Shown here in pieces: positions 11,930-22,939 of a stretch of DNA of 64,000 nt. The notes beneath the pieces are model-generated. The model saw only the letters and a program-made list of their open reading frames with translations. It made no database searches and had not been told where the DNA came from. The position numbers and the translations under genes are program-made. Source of the stretch: Ursus arctos (taxonomy: Eukaryota > Chordata > Mammalia > Carnivora > Ursidae). The stretch covers positions 32,208,767 to 32,272,766 of the forward strand of contig NW_026623089.1 in the NCBI RefSeq assembly GCF_023065955.2. Reading direction: 5' to 3'. Position 1 is the first letter of the stretch. Each line of letters begins with the position of its first letter.

Positions 11930-12120
11930 CTGTCTTATTCAATCATCACAGCAACTCTGGTGAGGTGCGTACTAAGACCACAATTTCCAATTTAGAGAGA
12001 AGAAAACAGGTTTAGACATTAAGCAACTTGCCCAGGATTATTCAGCTAGCCACTGGGGAAGCAGATATTCAAATGCAGGTGGCTACTTCCCCATAGCAAG
12101 CCTTCTATGCCCTCGCTAAT
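11930..12120 (-). repeat. MIR SINE
   Basis: Antisense MIR core: CATCACAGCAACTCTGGTGA, AAGCAACTTGCCCAGGATTA and TTCAGCTAGCCACTGG follow each other in the expected order. Confidence 0.8.
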
Positions 12121-12149
12121 ATTCGTCCTCACGTGTTCTTCCCATGAGG

Positions 12150-12345
12150 CTGAAACCAGTGATTCTCACATTTACATCAGCTTCATAATCATGTGGGGGA
12201 CTTGGTACAAATACACAGGCTTGGGTGAGAGATTCTGATTCAGGAAGGAAAGGGGAGATCTAAATTTCAACAGGCACTTCCCCTTCTTCTCCCCACCAAC
12301 CGAGTGTGCTGGGGCCAGCTGTTTTCAGACTACATTGATGATACA
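12150..12345 (+). mobile_element. MER20/MER3-like hAT nonautonomous element
   Basis: Begins CCAGTGATTCTCACATTTAC, then TCATAATCATGTGGGGGACT and GAGAGATTCTGATTCAGGAA, the order seen in short hAT elements that start 'cagtggttctcaa'. Exact family not certain. Confidence 0.55.
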
Positions 12346-12469
12346 GCATTAAGCATGGGGAGGCTCAACTCACCGGGGGAGAGGCTTTTGTAAAATGGCA
12401 TTCATTTCATTACCTGTCATCCACCAGGGCCTAAAAAAAGGTGGCAGGAAGTTAGTGCTGAACCAGTAC

Positions 12470-12632
12470 AGAGTGTCAGTTTGGGACGATGAACTGGTTC
12501 TGGTGTTGGATGGAATTGATGGCTGCACAAGTATGTGACTCTACTGAATGCCACTGAACTGTACACTTAAAAATGGTTAAAATGGCCAAATTTATGTTAT
12601 GTGTACTTCATCACAATAAAAAAAAACAAACA
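12470..12632 (+). mobile_element. old L1 3'UTR end
   Basis: The terminal L1M signature is present: ACTGAACTGTACACTTAAAA, ATGGTTAAAATGGCC, then TCATCACAATAAAAAAAAAC as the A-rich tail. Confidence 0.8.
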
Positions 12633-12639
12633 GGGCAGG

Positions 12640-12999
12640 ATGCTAACCTCTTAGCTGCCTCGTAGAGGAGTTTATGATACCCTTTTCCTGCTGGTCTGGA
12701 AAGAGGTGAGGTTTACTCTTAAGGGAGACAAATGGTGAAGAAATTTGGCCCCCACTGACCCCTCATCAGCTCTGGACTGGCTGTGCACACTCCAAGGCGA
12801 ACGGACAGGGCCCATGCTTGGTGAGAGTTTCTGGCACATATTAGTATGCCTCACCCCCTTGCTGCCCACAGCTTGTCCCCGACATACTCACGGGTGTCCA
12901 CGGACCTGGTAGAGAGGGGAAAGAGGTGCTCCAGGGACATCAGGGAATGAGCTTGCTTCATGGCTTGAGTCGGACCAGCTCCAGCCTGGGACTTTCAGC
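12640..12999. other. unique-looking DNA, no gene seen
   Basis: No repeat recognised. The 65-codon minus-strand frame at 12672-12869 has no supporting feature. Confidence 0.45.
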
Positions 13000-13325
13000 A
13001 AGTCACCCCACTTCCCTCAGGCATCACCTAGCCAGTTTCTTCTCACCTTTCAGATTTCAGCTCAAATGTCATCACCTCACAAAGGCTTTGCAAGCCCTAA
13101 AGCAGCCCTTCTCCCCTCCCACCACTGCTTTCTGTCATATTACACTGCCTGATTGTCTTCTGAGTACTTACCACCACTGGAAATTATATGTATTACTTAT
13201 TTTTATTCTAGTTATTTATTGGTCCTCTGCGACTAGGACCAGAGCTTCCTGAGAGCTGCAAAAGTAGTTCTGTCTACTGCCATGTTCCCAAAGCAGAGAC
13301 ATAAATATTTGTAGAATAAATAAAT
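13000..13325 (+). repeat. L2 3' end
   Basis: A good sense L2: TTCTCACCTTTCAGATTTCA, GCTCAAATGTCATCACCTCA, TGCCTGATTGTCTTCTGAG, and ending near ATAAATATTTGTAGAATAAA with a short tail. A 108-codon frame over it is a by-product of this repeat. Confidence 0.8.
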
Positions 13326-13784
13326 GAATCAGCCTCATTTGTTAAATTATGTATAAATCGGTTCCTTCTACCTCCCAAGATGATTTACAGGAAATCAGCT
13401 ATGGCCAGGGTGCTTTATAAAAGGAAAGACTCCACATGCTAGGTGGGATTATTGTGGGGGGGTGAGGGTGAGGAAGGGCAGTTCATGATGCCCTGAGCAC
13501 CTCAAGGAGTCTCCTCTGTGACCTTGACTCAGTGATGTGGCTTCTCCTTACTCCCGCACTCTTCCTAGGCAGAAACTCGTCTGGAATCTAAAAACAATGA
13601 TGCTCCACCCTGCAAACCGTCCAAATAGAACGCAACACAGCTTTATTATAAGTCAAGGCCTCTCAGTGAGTTTTCTCACTAATGAGGCATTACTGCTCAA
13701 ATAACAAGATGTGACTTAGGAAGTCAGGGATCTGTCAGGTGGGCAAACCTAGAAGAACCATAAAGATAGTCCCTGCCCCAGGTT

Positions 13785-13944
13785 ATTTGAGTTCAACAAG
13801 CATAAACTGAGTGCCCAGTATATTCCAGGTCCTGGGCTCAGCCCTGGGGGCAGAGGTGACTCAGACTGTCATACTGGAGTGGGAGACACAAATACTAAAT
13901 GAAAAACTCAACGTCAGTGAGGTGAATATGGCATTGGAGGTGTG

Positions 13945-13978
<34 letters not shown>

Positions 13979-14010
13979 GGGGTAGGCTTTCTAGAATAAC
14001 TGACACCTAA
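13785..14010 (-). repeat. L2 3' end with (TG)n microsatellite
   Basis: The antisense L2 terminus (AACTGAGTGCCCAGTATATT, CAGCCCTGGGGGCAGAGGTG) continues into a (TG)n run at about 13949-13978. The repeat run explains the V/C and T/H frames on both strands. Confidence 0.7.
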
Positions 14011-15420
14011 ACTGAATTTAAAGTATACAGGAAAGACGGATGGGGAAGAGTGAGCAGCCCAAGGTAAGGCACAGAATGGGAAGACCATGTGCTGTGTTTA
14101 GGGAGCTCCAAGTAGTGAAAGCATTAGGTATTTACTGCTGGGGTGTCCAGGGTGCCAGGGGACAGGTGGGGGTCAGAAGGGGAAAAGGAGGGTGGGACAT
14201 GTACCCAAAGAAGCGGGTGGTAGCGACCACTTTCCTGCAGGTAGCAGATCAGAGCTATGTTTCAGATATATGCCCATGGAAGCCGTGTGGAGATGAGCCC
14301 ACTCATTGGTCCAGCAGCCCCGAGGGCCAGTTTGGCTTGGCTAGGAGTAGAAACAGGTGAAATGAAAAGGATTCCCCAGTCTTCACTGTGCTGAGTACTC
14401 GAGTTGGGAGGGGCTTGGCTTGGGGAATTGGAGAGATCCCAAGAAATTTCCTGGCCAGACTAGTCACACATGCTAGAGGACACGGCTGCCTAGGTCATTG
14501 AGTCAGGACTGCTTGTGAAGCCCTGCTCTTGGCAGTCTTGCCCTAGGATGGTGCCGCTTCCTGACAGCCTGGGAAAGCCGCCCCAGCTGCTGAGTCAGTG
14601 CTGAACAGAGGGAAGACGAGAAAGAAGAACCAGCATGATTCCCTGCATTGTAGCCCAAGTGGACCCTTCTTCGAGTCCTGAGTGAAGGCAGCAAAAATGA
14701 AGACGGGGAAGATGAGGGCCCTGGTGATTTTGCATAAAACACTTTTGCCCCAAATTTGCTTACTAGATGTGGTACGATTTAAAGTACCAAAGGTAGGAAA
14801 ACCAGAGAAAGAGAGCGAGGGAGAAGGAAGAGAATGGGTAGGTGGGATAAAGCAGGTACAGAAGGAGGTTCTTCTTCCTTTCCTTTCCCTGCTGTCCTTA
14901 CACTGGAGCTGCTTCAGTCCCATGCACTCAAGAGAAAAGGGAACAACAAACTGGTTTCTCACAGGGGGTATACTTTCAGAAGCTCCCAAGGGGGAATTTA
15001 AAACTTTATATATTCATTTTGATAATATTTGTAAAAAGAAAAATGTTGTCAAACCCAACCTACCTCTCCCCAAATCAAATCACTTCAACTTCGGCTTGAA
15101 CCTGGGAATAGAGATGGAAGTCCCCATCTCATTAGCATAGGTTCATCCTTTCCCTTTCTCGTCACTACTTCCAGCTCCTCCAGCGTAAGGCACCGAGAAG
15201 GCCCTGGCACAGCTGAACACAGCAAGTGGCTGAGTCTGACAAAGAAATTCCCTGTCATAAGGTTAATAGCATATTCACAGCTGACCCCAGGAGGATGTGC
15301 TTCTTATCAATCCTGACAGCTTGCAAACCCCTGGCTTTCTATTTATCAACATATCCTAGTATCTACTGGGCAGTCTCCTACACAGTACAAGCAATCAATG
15401 GCTGCAGGATGGACAGATGC
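14011..15420. other. unique DNA with two AP-1-type motifs
   Basis: No repeat recognised. TGAGTCA occurs at 14499-14505, and a full MAF/NF-E2-type element, TGCTGAGTCAG, at 14588-14598. Overlapping frames at 14543-14989 (minus) and 14682-15140 (plus, about 150 codons) have no recognisable domain. Coding potential is not supported. Confidence 0.4.
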
Positions 15421-15424
15421 AAAA

Positions 15425-16115
15425 GTTGGAAACATGGTATATTCTAGCAACAAGGGGATGATTAAATAAAACACAGTATATTCATACCCAGGAAAACAGA
15501 TTTTTCTTTGTTTTTATGACTCATATCTAGATAAATTTACCTGGAAAGAGTTTCAGAGCATTTTGTTTCATTTTTAAAAGTAAAAATTAGGACCCCTGGG
15601 TGGCTCAGTCGGTTAAGTGTCTGACACTTGATTTTGGCTCTGGTCGTGATCTCAGGGTTATGCGATCGAGACCCGCACTGGGTGCCTCTGCTTGGGATGC
15701 TCTTTCTCCCTCTACGCCTCCCCCTACTCTCTGTCTCTCTCAAATGAATAAATAAATCTTGAAAAATAAATAAATACATAAATTAATTAATTAAAAAATA
15801 CTTTTAAGAGAAAAAAAATTAATACAAGTAAAAATTAAAGAATAAAACATGTTATGAGCTCACTTGTATAAAACAAAACCAAACCACACACAGAGAAACA
15901 AAGGTGTATCTTTATGTGTATGTGTATGTATGTATAAATGCATTTTAAAAAGCTTGTAAGAACACTCACTGAACTTGTAACAGTGATTGCTTCTGAAAAA
16001 GAAGTGAAATTGGACAAGGGTTAATGTTAATGGGGGCTTTTACCTTATCTGTGTTTACGCAGTGTTTACATTCTTTCCAATCAAGAATGTATTACTTGCA
16101 TGATTAAAAATAAAT
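15425..16115 (+). mobile_element. old L1M 3' end, split by a SINE
   Basis: Left part: GGATGATTAAATAAAACACA; right part: AACAGTGATTGCTTCTGAAA and GTATTACTTGCATGATTAAA. This matches the L1M 3' end in which an 'aagaatgtattacttttataat' block precedes the tail. The Can-SINE at 15590-15825 interrupts it. Confidence 0.7.
15590..15825 (+). mobile_element. Can-SINE
   Basis: A sense copy starting GGACCCCTGGGTGGCTCAGT with a long AT-rich tail. Its 12-bp target-site duplication AAGTAAAAATTA is at 15578-15589 and 15826-15837. It interrupts an L1M. Confidence 0.93.
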
Positions 16116-16129
16116 CATAATATACAAAT

Positions 16130-16599
16130 CAAAAATGCAATTTTTTTAATCTGAAATTATTGTATGTGATTTTTCATTTTGTAAAACTGCTTGAACGAGT
16201 TAAAGAGTCTGAGGAAGGCAGTAGAACTAGTTCCCGCTTGGGCAAGGATTTGTTTATCCTGCTTATCTCAAGTTGGAGCCAACAACGCTAATGATTCTGA
16301 ATAGCACTGGCCACTCCTTGGCCATCCCATCCCCTCCCACCCACGACTTCAACTATCACCTCTGTGTGGATGACTCCCAAACGCCTCTTTCCAGACACAG
16401 CCTCTCTCCCACGAGCTACAGTCCTGACTTTCCAACTTCCTGTTGGGTAGAGCCGACACCCCATGTACAAAACCAGACTCCTGCCCTCCTCCTCTCCCTA
16501 ATTCAATTCTTTTCCTAACTTCCTCCTTCCTATAAACTGGTACCTTCTTTTTCCCAGGAACAAAAAAAAGGTGCTTCCCAATCATCTCTAGCCCTCTTT
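16130..16599. other. unique-looking DNA, no gene seen
   Basis: Pyrimidine-rich stretch (16270-16570) with overlapping frames of up to 81 codons on both strands. No known protein features. Confidence 0.4.
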
Positions 16600-16920
16600 A
16601 TCCACATATTCACCCAGTTAGCTACAATATTCTAGTGATTTTTCAAAAAAGTTTTTCCCAACTGTTAACTCCCTTCTGTCGTCACTGACACCATCCCAGT
16701 TCAGTCAGGTCCTTTCCATTCATGACCTGGACCGTGGAATCACCTTCCAAGTGGTCTCCTTGCTCCTGACTGCTTTGATCCACCTGCAAAATGCCTGACT
16801 TCCCGTGTCAGCCCACTGAGGTCATTTTGAGCCTCCATTCCATCACCTATTGTATCACCTATTCCAGTGCTGAGCCGTCTGCAAATTTAGGACATCAGGC
16901 TTCATTTAAGCAGCTGACAA
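16600..16920 (+). repeat. probable L2 internal fragment
   Basis: Resembles the sense L2 region around 'ggtctccttgcctccagtc': AAGTGGTCTCCTTGCTCCTG and GATCCACCTGCAAAATGCCT. Old copy, approximate edges. Confidence 0.5.
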
Positions 16921-17102
16921 AAATGTTAAACTGGGCTGAGCCAAAGACAAGCCTCTGGACCACAGATCTTTTTCCAGGGGAACCCAGAGCTTATCACTGG
17001 AGGAAAGAGAGTAACTTTAAAACAAACAAACAAATTAGTGTCACTTTTCATATACCATCTCACTGATACCTTACAACAATTCCTGACACAAGGTATTATG
17101 AC

Positions 17103-17206
17103 AAAACTCAACTTATGGAGGTGGATTTACCCTAAGGAACCCCAACATTTATGTGGAGCAAACAAGGAGAAAGAAGGCCTCAAAGCAAACCCTGCCCACC
17201 TGGCCA
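17103..17206 (+). repeat. 104-bp direct duplication, copy A
   Basis: This segment, from AAAACTCAACTTATGGAGG to CCACCTGGCCA, recurs in the same orientation at 18389-18492, offset 1286 bp. I count four mismatches in 104 positions (about 96% identity), with no homology outside the boundaries. This copy sits between two halves of a MIR, so it looks like the inserted copy. No A-tail or clear target-site duplication is seen, arguing against ordinary retrotransposition. Confidence 0.9.
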
Positions 17207-17219
17207 AACCTCTAATTTT

Positions 17220-17417
17220 AAAGGTTTCTTCTTTTTTTTTTTTTTAAGATTTTATTTATTTATTTGAGAGAGAGCACGGTGAGGGGAGGGGAGTGCAGAG
17301 GGAGAAGCAGGCTCCCTGTTGGGGAGACAGCCTGATGTGGAGCTTGATCCCAGGACTCTGGGGTCATGACCTGAGCCAAAGGCAGACATTTAACTGACTG
17401 AGCCACCCAGGCACCCC
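17220..17417 (-). mobile_element. Can-SINE
   Basis: Minus-strand copy with a T-run at about 17232-17245 and GAGCCACCCAGGCACCCC at the right end. A short possible duplication, CTAATTTT, lies at 17212-17219 and 17418-17425. Inserted within the MIR described here. Confidence 0.9.
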
Positions 17418-17689
17418 CTAATTTTTTAAAACTAAGGTTGAGAACGGCTAAGAAACTTGTGAAAAGCCTCACAGCTATTAAGTGGCTTTTAAGCCTCATA
17501 GCTATTAAGTGGTAGAGTTCTGATCTGAACCCATGACTATTGATTCCAGAGCTCATGGTTTTTCCACCACACAGCTGGAAAATTTCTTGGATCCTCACCT
17601 TCCAAAACATAAAAACACACACCTCTTAACCTTCATTAAAGGTCTTCAACATTCTGGCCTCCAATCTAACTTTGTAACAGTATCGAGTA

Positions 17690-17950
17690 TGCACCTGTCA
17701 AACACAGTAATGTTTCACACGCTTTATTTCATTTAATCCAGCACAAATCTATGAGGTAGGTATTATGATTATGTTCATTTTACGGATTCAGAAGCTGATG
17801 CAAAGTGAAATTAAAAGTAGCTTGTTCTGTAAATCAAAAATTATCTCAATAAAAAAAATAATTTAAAATAAATAAAATTTTAAAAATATCAACATTACCC
17901 AGATAGTAAACAGCAAAGCTGGATTTCAAACTGAGGTCTGCCTAACCAGA
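17690..17950 (-). repeat. MIR SINE with A-rich insertion
   Basis: Antisense MIR: TTCATTTAATCCAGCACAAA, CTATGAGGTAGGTATTATGA, later AAGCTGGATTTCAAACTGAG. A 65-bp A/T-rich block (about 17832-17895) interrupts it and may be a bare retroelement tail. Confidence 0.75.
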
Positions 17951-17994
17951 GAAATATTTAGAAGGCATAACGGACAGGAAATTCAATTCATAAG

Positions 17995-18380
17995 CCAGTC
18001 AATCAACATTTGTCACTGGCTCAACGTTGTGCTGGGGCTGGAGATAAGAGAAGTGAACACTGACAGTAGTCCCTGACCTTGGCTTCATGGAGCATACACT
18101 TTATGGAGAAAGACAGACACTGAAATGGGAAGGAGAAGCCCCCAGTGCTAAGAGACTAGAAGGGATAGACTTGGAGAGTTGAGGTTTCTGGTCCAGTAAG
18201 TGGGTCGATAAGGGTTCTTCTACTCACTGCAATAAGGAACATGGGAGAAATAGGTTTGGGAAAAGACTGAGTCCAATTTGAGATACAACTTTTGGGAAGA
18301 TGTCACACAGGCAGTTGGATATGCAGGTCTGGAGCTCAAGAGTGAGGAATGGGCCACAAAAAGATCTGGAATGATTGATG
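17995..18380 (-). repeat. L2 3' half
   Basis: Antisense L2: CAATCAACATTTGTCACTGG, GTTGTGCTGGGGCTGGAGAT, CCTTGGCTTCATGGAGCATA, in the order expected for the terminal 300 bp. Confidence 0.7.
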
Positions 18381-18388
18381 AAAAGGTG

Positions 18389-18492
18389 AAAACTCAACTT
18401 ATGGAGGTGGATTTACCCTAAAGAACCCCAACATTTATGTGGGGCAAACAAGGAGAAAGAAGGCCTCAAAGGAAACCCTGCCCACATGGCCA
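18389..18492 (+). repeat. 104-bp direct duplication, copy B
   Basis: Same-orientation partner of 17103-17206 with four substitutions. Here the flanks are unbroken by any recognisable element, so this is the likelier source copy. Confidence 0.9.
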
Positions 18493-19030
18493 TGCTCTCC
18501 TGTGAATGGACCTTCTGAGACTTCTTCACCTCTTCCCAAGCAGAAACACCTTTCCATTCTTGCTATCAAGCCATACCCTGCCTCAGTTAAGCCCTCACTC
18601 TGCACCAGAAAACTCCAACCAGAGCTCCCACTCCTGGACTCAAGCCATTTAACAAATGGCCAGAGACTCAGCCGTTTCTTTGCAAGGACACTGAAGATAG
18701 CAAGTATTTGTGCCCTGTCTCCCTAACTGGACTGCAAGATCTTTGATGGCAAATCCTGGGTATATAAAATTAGGAATACAGTCAACATTCTCTTTATAGA
18801 ACCAACCAATAGCAGTCAATTTCAAAAAGTGTAATAAAGCAGTAAATCAATAGCCAAACATTTATGTTAACTAGTTACTCCAGAAGGAGTGTCTTCCTCT
18901 GTACAGTAGCAACTACTATCCTGGGCATTCTCCCAAGCTTCCCCCTGGGCCTCTGCACTGAACAGAGACAGTCACAAGGTGACCGTTTGTTGCCTCTTCT
19001 TGCACATTCTAGTCTATTCCTTGGAACAGG
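18493..19030. other. unique-looking DNA, no gene seen
   Basis: No clear repeat. A plus frame of 95 codons (18439-18726) begins inside the duplicated segment and has no known domain. A weak L2-like stretch appears around 18700-18770. Confidence 0.4.
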
Positions 19031-19040
19031 CCACATTCTT

Positions 19041-19250
19041 TTTTTTTTTTTAAGATTTTATTTTATTTATTTGACAGAGAGAGAGCCAGCCAGTGAGAGA
19101 GGGAACACAAGCAGGGGGGTGGGGGTGGGAGATGCAGAAGCAGGCTCCCAGCAGAGCAGGGAGCACGATGCGGGGCTTGATCCCAAGACCCTGGGATCAT
19201 GACCTGGGCCGAAGGCAGACGCTTAAGGACTGAGCCACCCAGGCACCCCT
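19041..19250 (-). mobile_element. Can-SINE
   Basis: Minus-strand copy, T-run at left, GAGCCACCCAGGCACCCC at right. Flanked by CCACATTCTT (19031-19040) and CCACGTTCTT (19254-19263), a 10-bp duplication with one difference. It includes a G-rich slippage patch near 19114-19128. Confidence 0.92.
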
Positions 19251-19263
19251 GGACCACGTTCTT

Positions 19264-19982
19264 TATCCTAGCAGCCCTTGCTTCCAGAACTCTTCAAGTT
19301 GAAAAGAAATGTCTTCAAAAGGGAAGACAGGAAGATGAAAATGTTTTGCTTGAGAAAACACCAAGTAGCAGCATGAGAAGCCTTGTTCCCATGAATGGAG
19401 TTTTAACCAAGTTCCTTTGACAAAATATTGTCATATTTTATGACTTGTAAATGATTCCTCATTCGTGATGTTTTATACTACCCTTCATAAATAAATAAAT
19501 GTCTAAGATAGAGAGACATCTTGTTTCACAAATCACGGAAATTATTGGGTTCCTACCTGCATTGCCATCTGGCTCAGTGAGCCCAGGTAGGCAGTAGCTG
19601 TGGGGGTTTTGCTCATCCCACAAGCCCGTGCAGTGCCTGACACACTGGAGTGACCAAAATGACCTTGGCATGTATGAGCGATGAATGGATGAAAAAAGAA
19701 GTTTGGGGGAAGTAAAATTGTAGAAAGAAATGAGGAAACAGGGAATGAGGGGTGACATGTAAGTAGCAAGAGTGTGAAGGAGGCGAAGGTGAAGAGACAA
19801 CCAACCATCTCCTACATCTGACGCTCAAATTCTCCTCAGCTTCTCCACAAAGACACCCACACAGTAGCTACATTTTGGGGTCAGCTTCTCAGTCTTATAG
19901 CTGACAAATGCACATGTAAAGTATTCGCCATTTAATATTTTTAAGCTTTGTAACTACCTTCTTTCTTCTTTTTTATGTGCCT
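19264..19982. other. unique-looking DNA, no gene seen
   Basis: Three overlapping minus-strand frames of 71-113 codons (19459-19828) share a purine-rich stretch and carry no recognisable domain. No repeat firmly identified. Confidence 0.4.
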
Positions 19983-19993
19983 AAGAACACTTT

Positions 19994-20196
19994 TTTTTTT
20001 TTTTTTTTACAGATTTTATTTATTTACTTGAGAGAAAGAGAGCATGCACGGGGTGGGGGGGGGGGAGACAGAGGAAGAGAGAGAAGCCGACTACTCACTG
20101 AGCGAGGAGCCTGATGCGGGGCTCCATCCCAAGACTCTGAGATCATGACCTCAGCCAAAGGCAGACGCTTAACCATTTGAGCCACCCAGGTGCCCC
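19994..20196 (-). mobile_element. Can-SINE
   Basis: Minus-strand copy with an approximately 19-base T-run, a G-run near 20057-20066, and GAGCCACCCAGGTGCCCC at right. Flanked by AAGAACACTTT / AGGAACACTTT (one mismatch). A second long T-run follows at 20209-20227. Confidence 0.92.
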
Positions 20197-20227
20197 AGGA
20201 ACACTTTCTTTTTTTTTTTTTTTTTTT

Positions 20228-20789
20228 AACCTTTCACCTAAACTAAGCCTTGACACTGAATTTGACAACTACTGGGTTCTTAGGCAATGCTGCAGCTCAT
20301 GCCTGCCCTGGGAGTTTGCCGCTGTGCTACTTAACATTGCTCCAGAAAAGGAGGTCTGCATTCAGGGTCTGGAATCCTCTAACAGCATAATTCCAATTTT
20401 GCCTATCTTATGAGAGACACAAAGAAGTGTCCCAGGTTAAAAAACAAACAAACAAACGAAAACAAAGGTACTGATTGCATTTTCACGACACAGGAAGAGC
20501 CTCAGTTAACCTCTCTCTGATACGCACGTTATCCTCCTCACTCTCCACCACACAAACAGCGTCTCCAGCTCCTCACCACACCGGAAGCTGCCCCTGTCAC
20601 TCTCAAGAAGGCACAGGGGTCTCCTGGAATCCAATCTATGCATACTCAGGAGCAGCAAGCTAATTTTAACACCAGCCTTTGATGACCAAGGCTAAAACAA
20701 AGCTAATTTAAAAAATTCCAAAGTAAAATCTAAATGGGTTCCAGATTATTCTCTATCTTAGAGATATAATTCATTAACACCATGATAAT
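20228..20789. other. unique-looking DNA, no gene seen
   Basis: No repeat or gene identified. Confidence 0.4.
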
Positions 20790-21531
20790 AAACTGCCACA
20801 ATGAGACTGCAAGTCTGGTTTAATGATAGGAAATTTGTTAACATAAAATAACACATCAGTAGTCATATAATCACCTCAAAGGTTACCTTTTTGGCATGTG
20901 ACATAAGTCAATTCTCTCTTTCTTTTTTTAATCTGTGAAAATGAAACTACTTTCTCAAAGTGATTTAACTTTTTAAAAGCAAAAGACAACATTATATTTC
21001 CTAGTGAATATGGAGAGCATTTCCATTAAAATCAGGATCAAATTAAAAGGTCTATTATCCTTATTCTTAGTTATTAATGTTCTGGAATTTCTGATTCAAA
21101 AGAGCAGTAATCATTATCTGCAGATAATACAATTCTCTACCTAGAAAGCTCAACAGAATCAGCTAAAAAATTAAGTTGATTAAATAAAAAACAGAAAACA
21201 TTTTTAAAAGATTTTATTTATTTATTTATCCGAGAGAGAGAGAGAGAGAGAGGGTGCACGGACAAGCAGGGGAGCAGCAGGCAGAGGGAGAAGCAGGCTA
21301 CCTGCTGAGCAGAGAGCCTGATGCAGGACTCGATCCCAGTACCCCAGGACCATGACCTGAGCCGAAGGTGGATGCTTAACCAACAGAGCCACCCAGGGGT
21401 CTCAAAACAAACAAAACATTTTTTAAATAAGAAAACTATGATTAATATGAAGGCTACTACAAATTTAACTGAGAGACATAAAAACATTTGAGTAGATTAA
21501 GAAACATACTGAAAGGATAAAGATGTGATGT

Positions 21532-21534
<3 letters not shown>
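20790..21534 (+). mobile_element. old L1 ORF2 RT fragment, split by a SINE
   Basis: Sense L1-like blocks: GGAAATTTGTTAACATAAAA, ATTTCCATTAAAATCAGGAT (the ORF2 'fpiktg' stretch) and CCTAGAAAGCTCAACAGAAT. Frame destroyed. A SINE sits at 21206-21404. Confidence 0.65.
21206..21404 (-). mobile_element. Can-SINE
   Basis: Minus-strand copy with a (GA)n stretch at 21231-21253 and GAGCCACCCAGGGGTC near the right end. Flanked by AAAACATTTTT at 21195-21205 and 21413-21423. The right-hand copy lies 8 bases beyond the SINE head. Confidence 0.9.

Positions 21535-21577
<43 letters not shown>
21535..21577 (+). repeat. (CA)n microsatellite
   Basis: About 21 CA units, starting with an interrupted ACATACACA. 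It replaces the ORF2 section just before the GGAATATTACTCAGCCAT landmark of the following L1 and probably grew from it. Confidence 0.95.
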
Positions 21578-21579
<2 letters not shown>

Positions 21580-21975
21580 GAATATTACTCAGCCATAAAG
21601 AAGAATGAAATCTGGCCATCCAAAATGGATGGACCTAGAGGGTATTATGCTAAGTGAAGTAAGTCAGACAGAGAATACCAAATGATTTCACTTATATGTG
21701 GAATCTAAAAAACAAAACAAATGAACAAACAAACAAAACAAATAAACCCTTAAATACAGAGAACTGATGGTTGCCAGAGGGGAAGTGTTTGGGGGGAAAA
21801 TTATGGTATCAGGAATATAGTGAATAATATTGTAATAATGTTGTATGGTGACAGATTGTGGCTGTACTTACTGTGGTGAGCACTGAGTAATGTATAGAAC
21901 TGTCATGTCAATATGTTGTACACCTAAAACTCATAACATTGTATGTCAATTACACATCAATAATAAATTTTTTAA
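21578..21975 (+). mobile_element. carnivore L1 3' end
   Basis: TGGAATATTACTCAGCCATA, then TTCACTTATATGTGGAATCT, TGGTTGCCAGAGGGGAAGTG, CTTACTGTGGTGAGCACTGA and ATAATAAATTTTTTAAAAG. This is the complete 3'UTR pattern of a carnivore L1, with no open frame. Confidence 0.88.
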
Positions 21976-21999
21976 AAGAAAAAAAAGAAAAAGAAACAC

Positions 22000-22935
22000 A
22001 GTAGTATATAAAGACTAAATACTATAAACACATTCATTCTTTCTGAATTAATAAATAAGTTTATTATAATCCCAATCAGAATCTCAGCGAATTTTTGAGA
22101 TCTGACAAAATGTCTCAGATTTAATTTGCAAGAATAAGCAAAAAAATAATAAAGAAAATTTGAATAATTATGAGAGAGAACTGCCTCTATGTGATACGAA
22201 GATACATTATAAAGCTAACATAACTAAAACAGTGAGGTACTCAAGCATTTGCAGATGGATTATCTTAGGCCTAAAACTGACTTTATAATACACAAAGTGA
22301 GATTAGGAAGTGCCTAGGATTATCCAATAAATATATTATTCAAGGAAACTATATAAGGAATATAAATATATATATAAGGAAATAAACATATTATTAAGGA
22401 AAATTAAGTATTTAGAAAACAGTTTAGGTCTTCAGCTCATAATATGGACAAAAAACTGATTCTAAATGAAAAGCTGAATGTAACTAAAAGCCTAAAAATC
22501 TAAAAAGTATAATTAATCATAGAAAATAGATAAAGACTACAAATTTAAAGGCCATGGAAATAATTACCAGGGAGGACATAGATCCATGGTCATATAGAAA
22601 TTAAAATTTTCTGTACATTAAAAAACATGCTAAACATTTCAAAAATATGATATTTCACTAATATTTTTATGTAAGTATCCCATAGCAGGGATAAGCAAAT
22701 CTGCTTAATTATGATTAACAAAGCTAAGTGAAAACTTAAAAAACATGAAAACATGATCTCAATTTGGGGGAAAAAAAGGACAAGGACAAAAATCCTAGAA
22801 AGCCACGAACCAAATGTTATTAATTACTCTAGATGGTAGAACTGTGGGTGATCTTTGGGCTTTTTCTTTATTGCACTTTTCTCTATTTCTCAAAGTATGC
22901 AAAATAAATTTGTATTATTTTGCAATCAGGAAAAA
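22000..22935 (+). mobile_element. old L1M fragments
   Basis: Sense L1-like landmarks (TAATCCCAATCAGAATCTCA; TTTGCAAGAATAAGCAAAAA), then a 3' end resembling AGAACTGTGGGTGATCTTTG and CTCTATTTCTCAAAGTATGC. Heavily degraded, perhaps more than one element. Confidence 0.65.
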
Positions 22936-22939
22936 ATTC

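Larger units (their letters stand above)
17030..17560 (-). repeat. MIR interrupted by a 104-bp segment and a SINE
   Basis: Left MIR part: GATACCTTACAACAATTCCT, then AAGGTATTATGAC up to 17102. The right part resumes at about 17418 with ACTAAGGTTGAGAACGGCTA and ends near 17560. Between them lie the 104-bp duplicated segment (17103-17206) and a Can-SINE (17220-17417). Inside the right part, a tandem copy of AAGCCTCACAGCTATTAAGT occurs (17464-17490 and 17491-17512, one mismatch). Confidence 0.65.

Noticed and set aside
13949..13978. Possible CRISPR or regular repeat arrays at (TG)n, (CA)n, (TTG)n and (TTTA)n tracts
   Set aside because: Simple microsatellites without spacers; nothing resembling a CRISPR array, which is not expected in this genome.
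14543..15140. Two frames of about 150 codons on opposite strands
   Set aside because: They overlap each other, have no domain or splice support, and show no coding bias that I can see.
17464..17512. Candidate SINE target-site duplication formed by AAGCCTCACAGCTATTAAGT copies
   Set aside because: The copies are directly adjacent with no insert, so this is a tandem slippage duplication inside a MIR.
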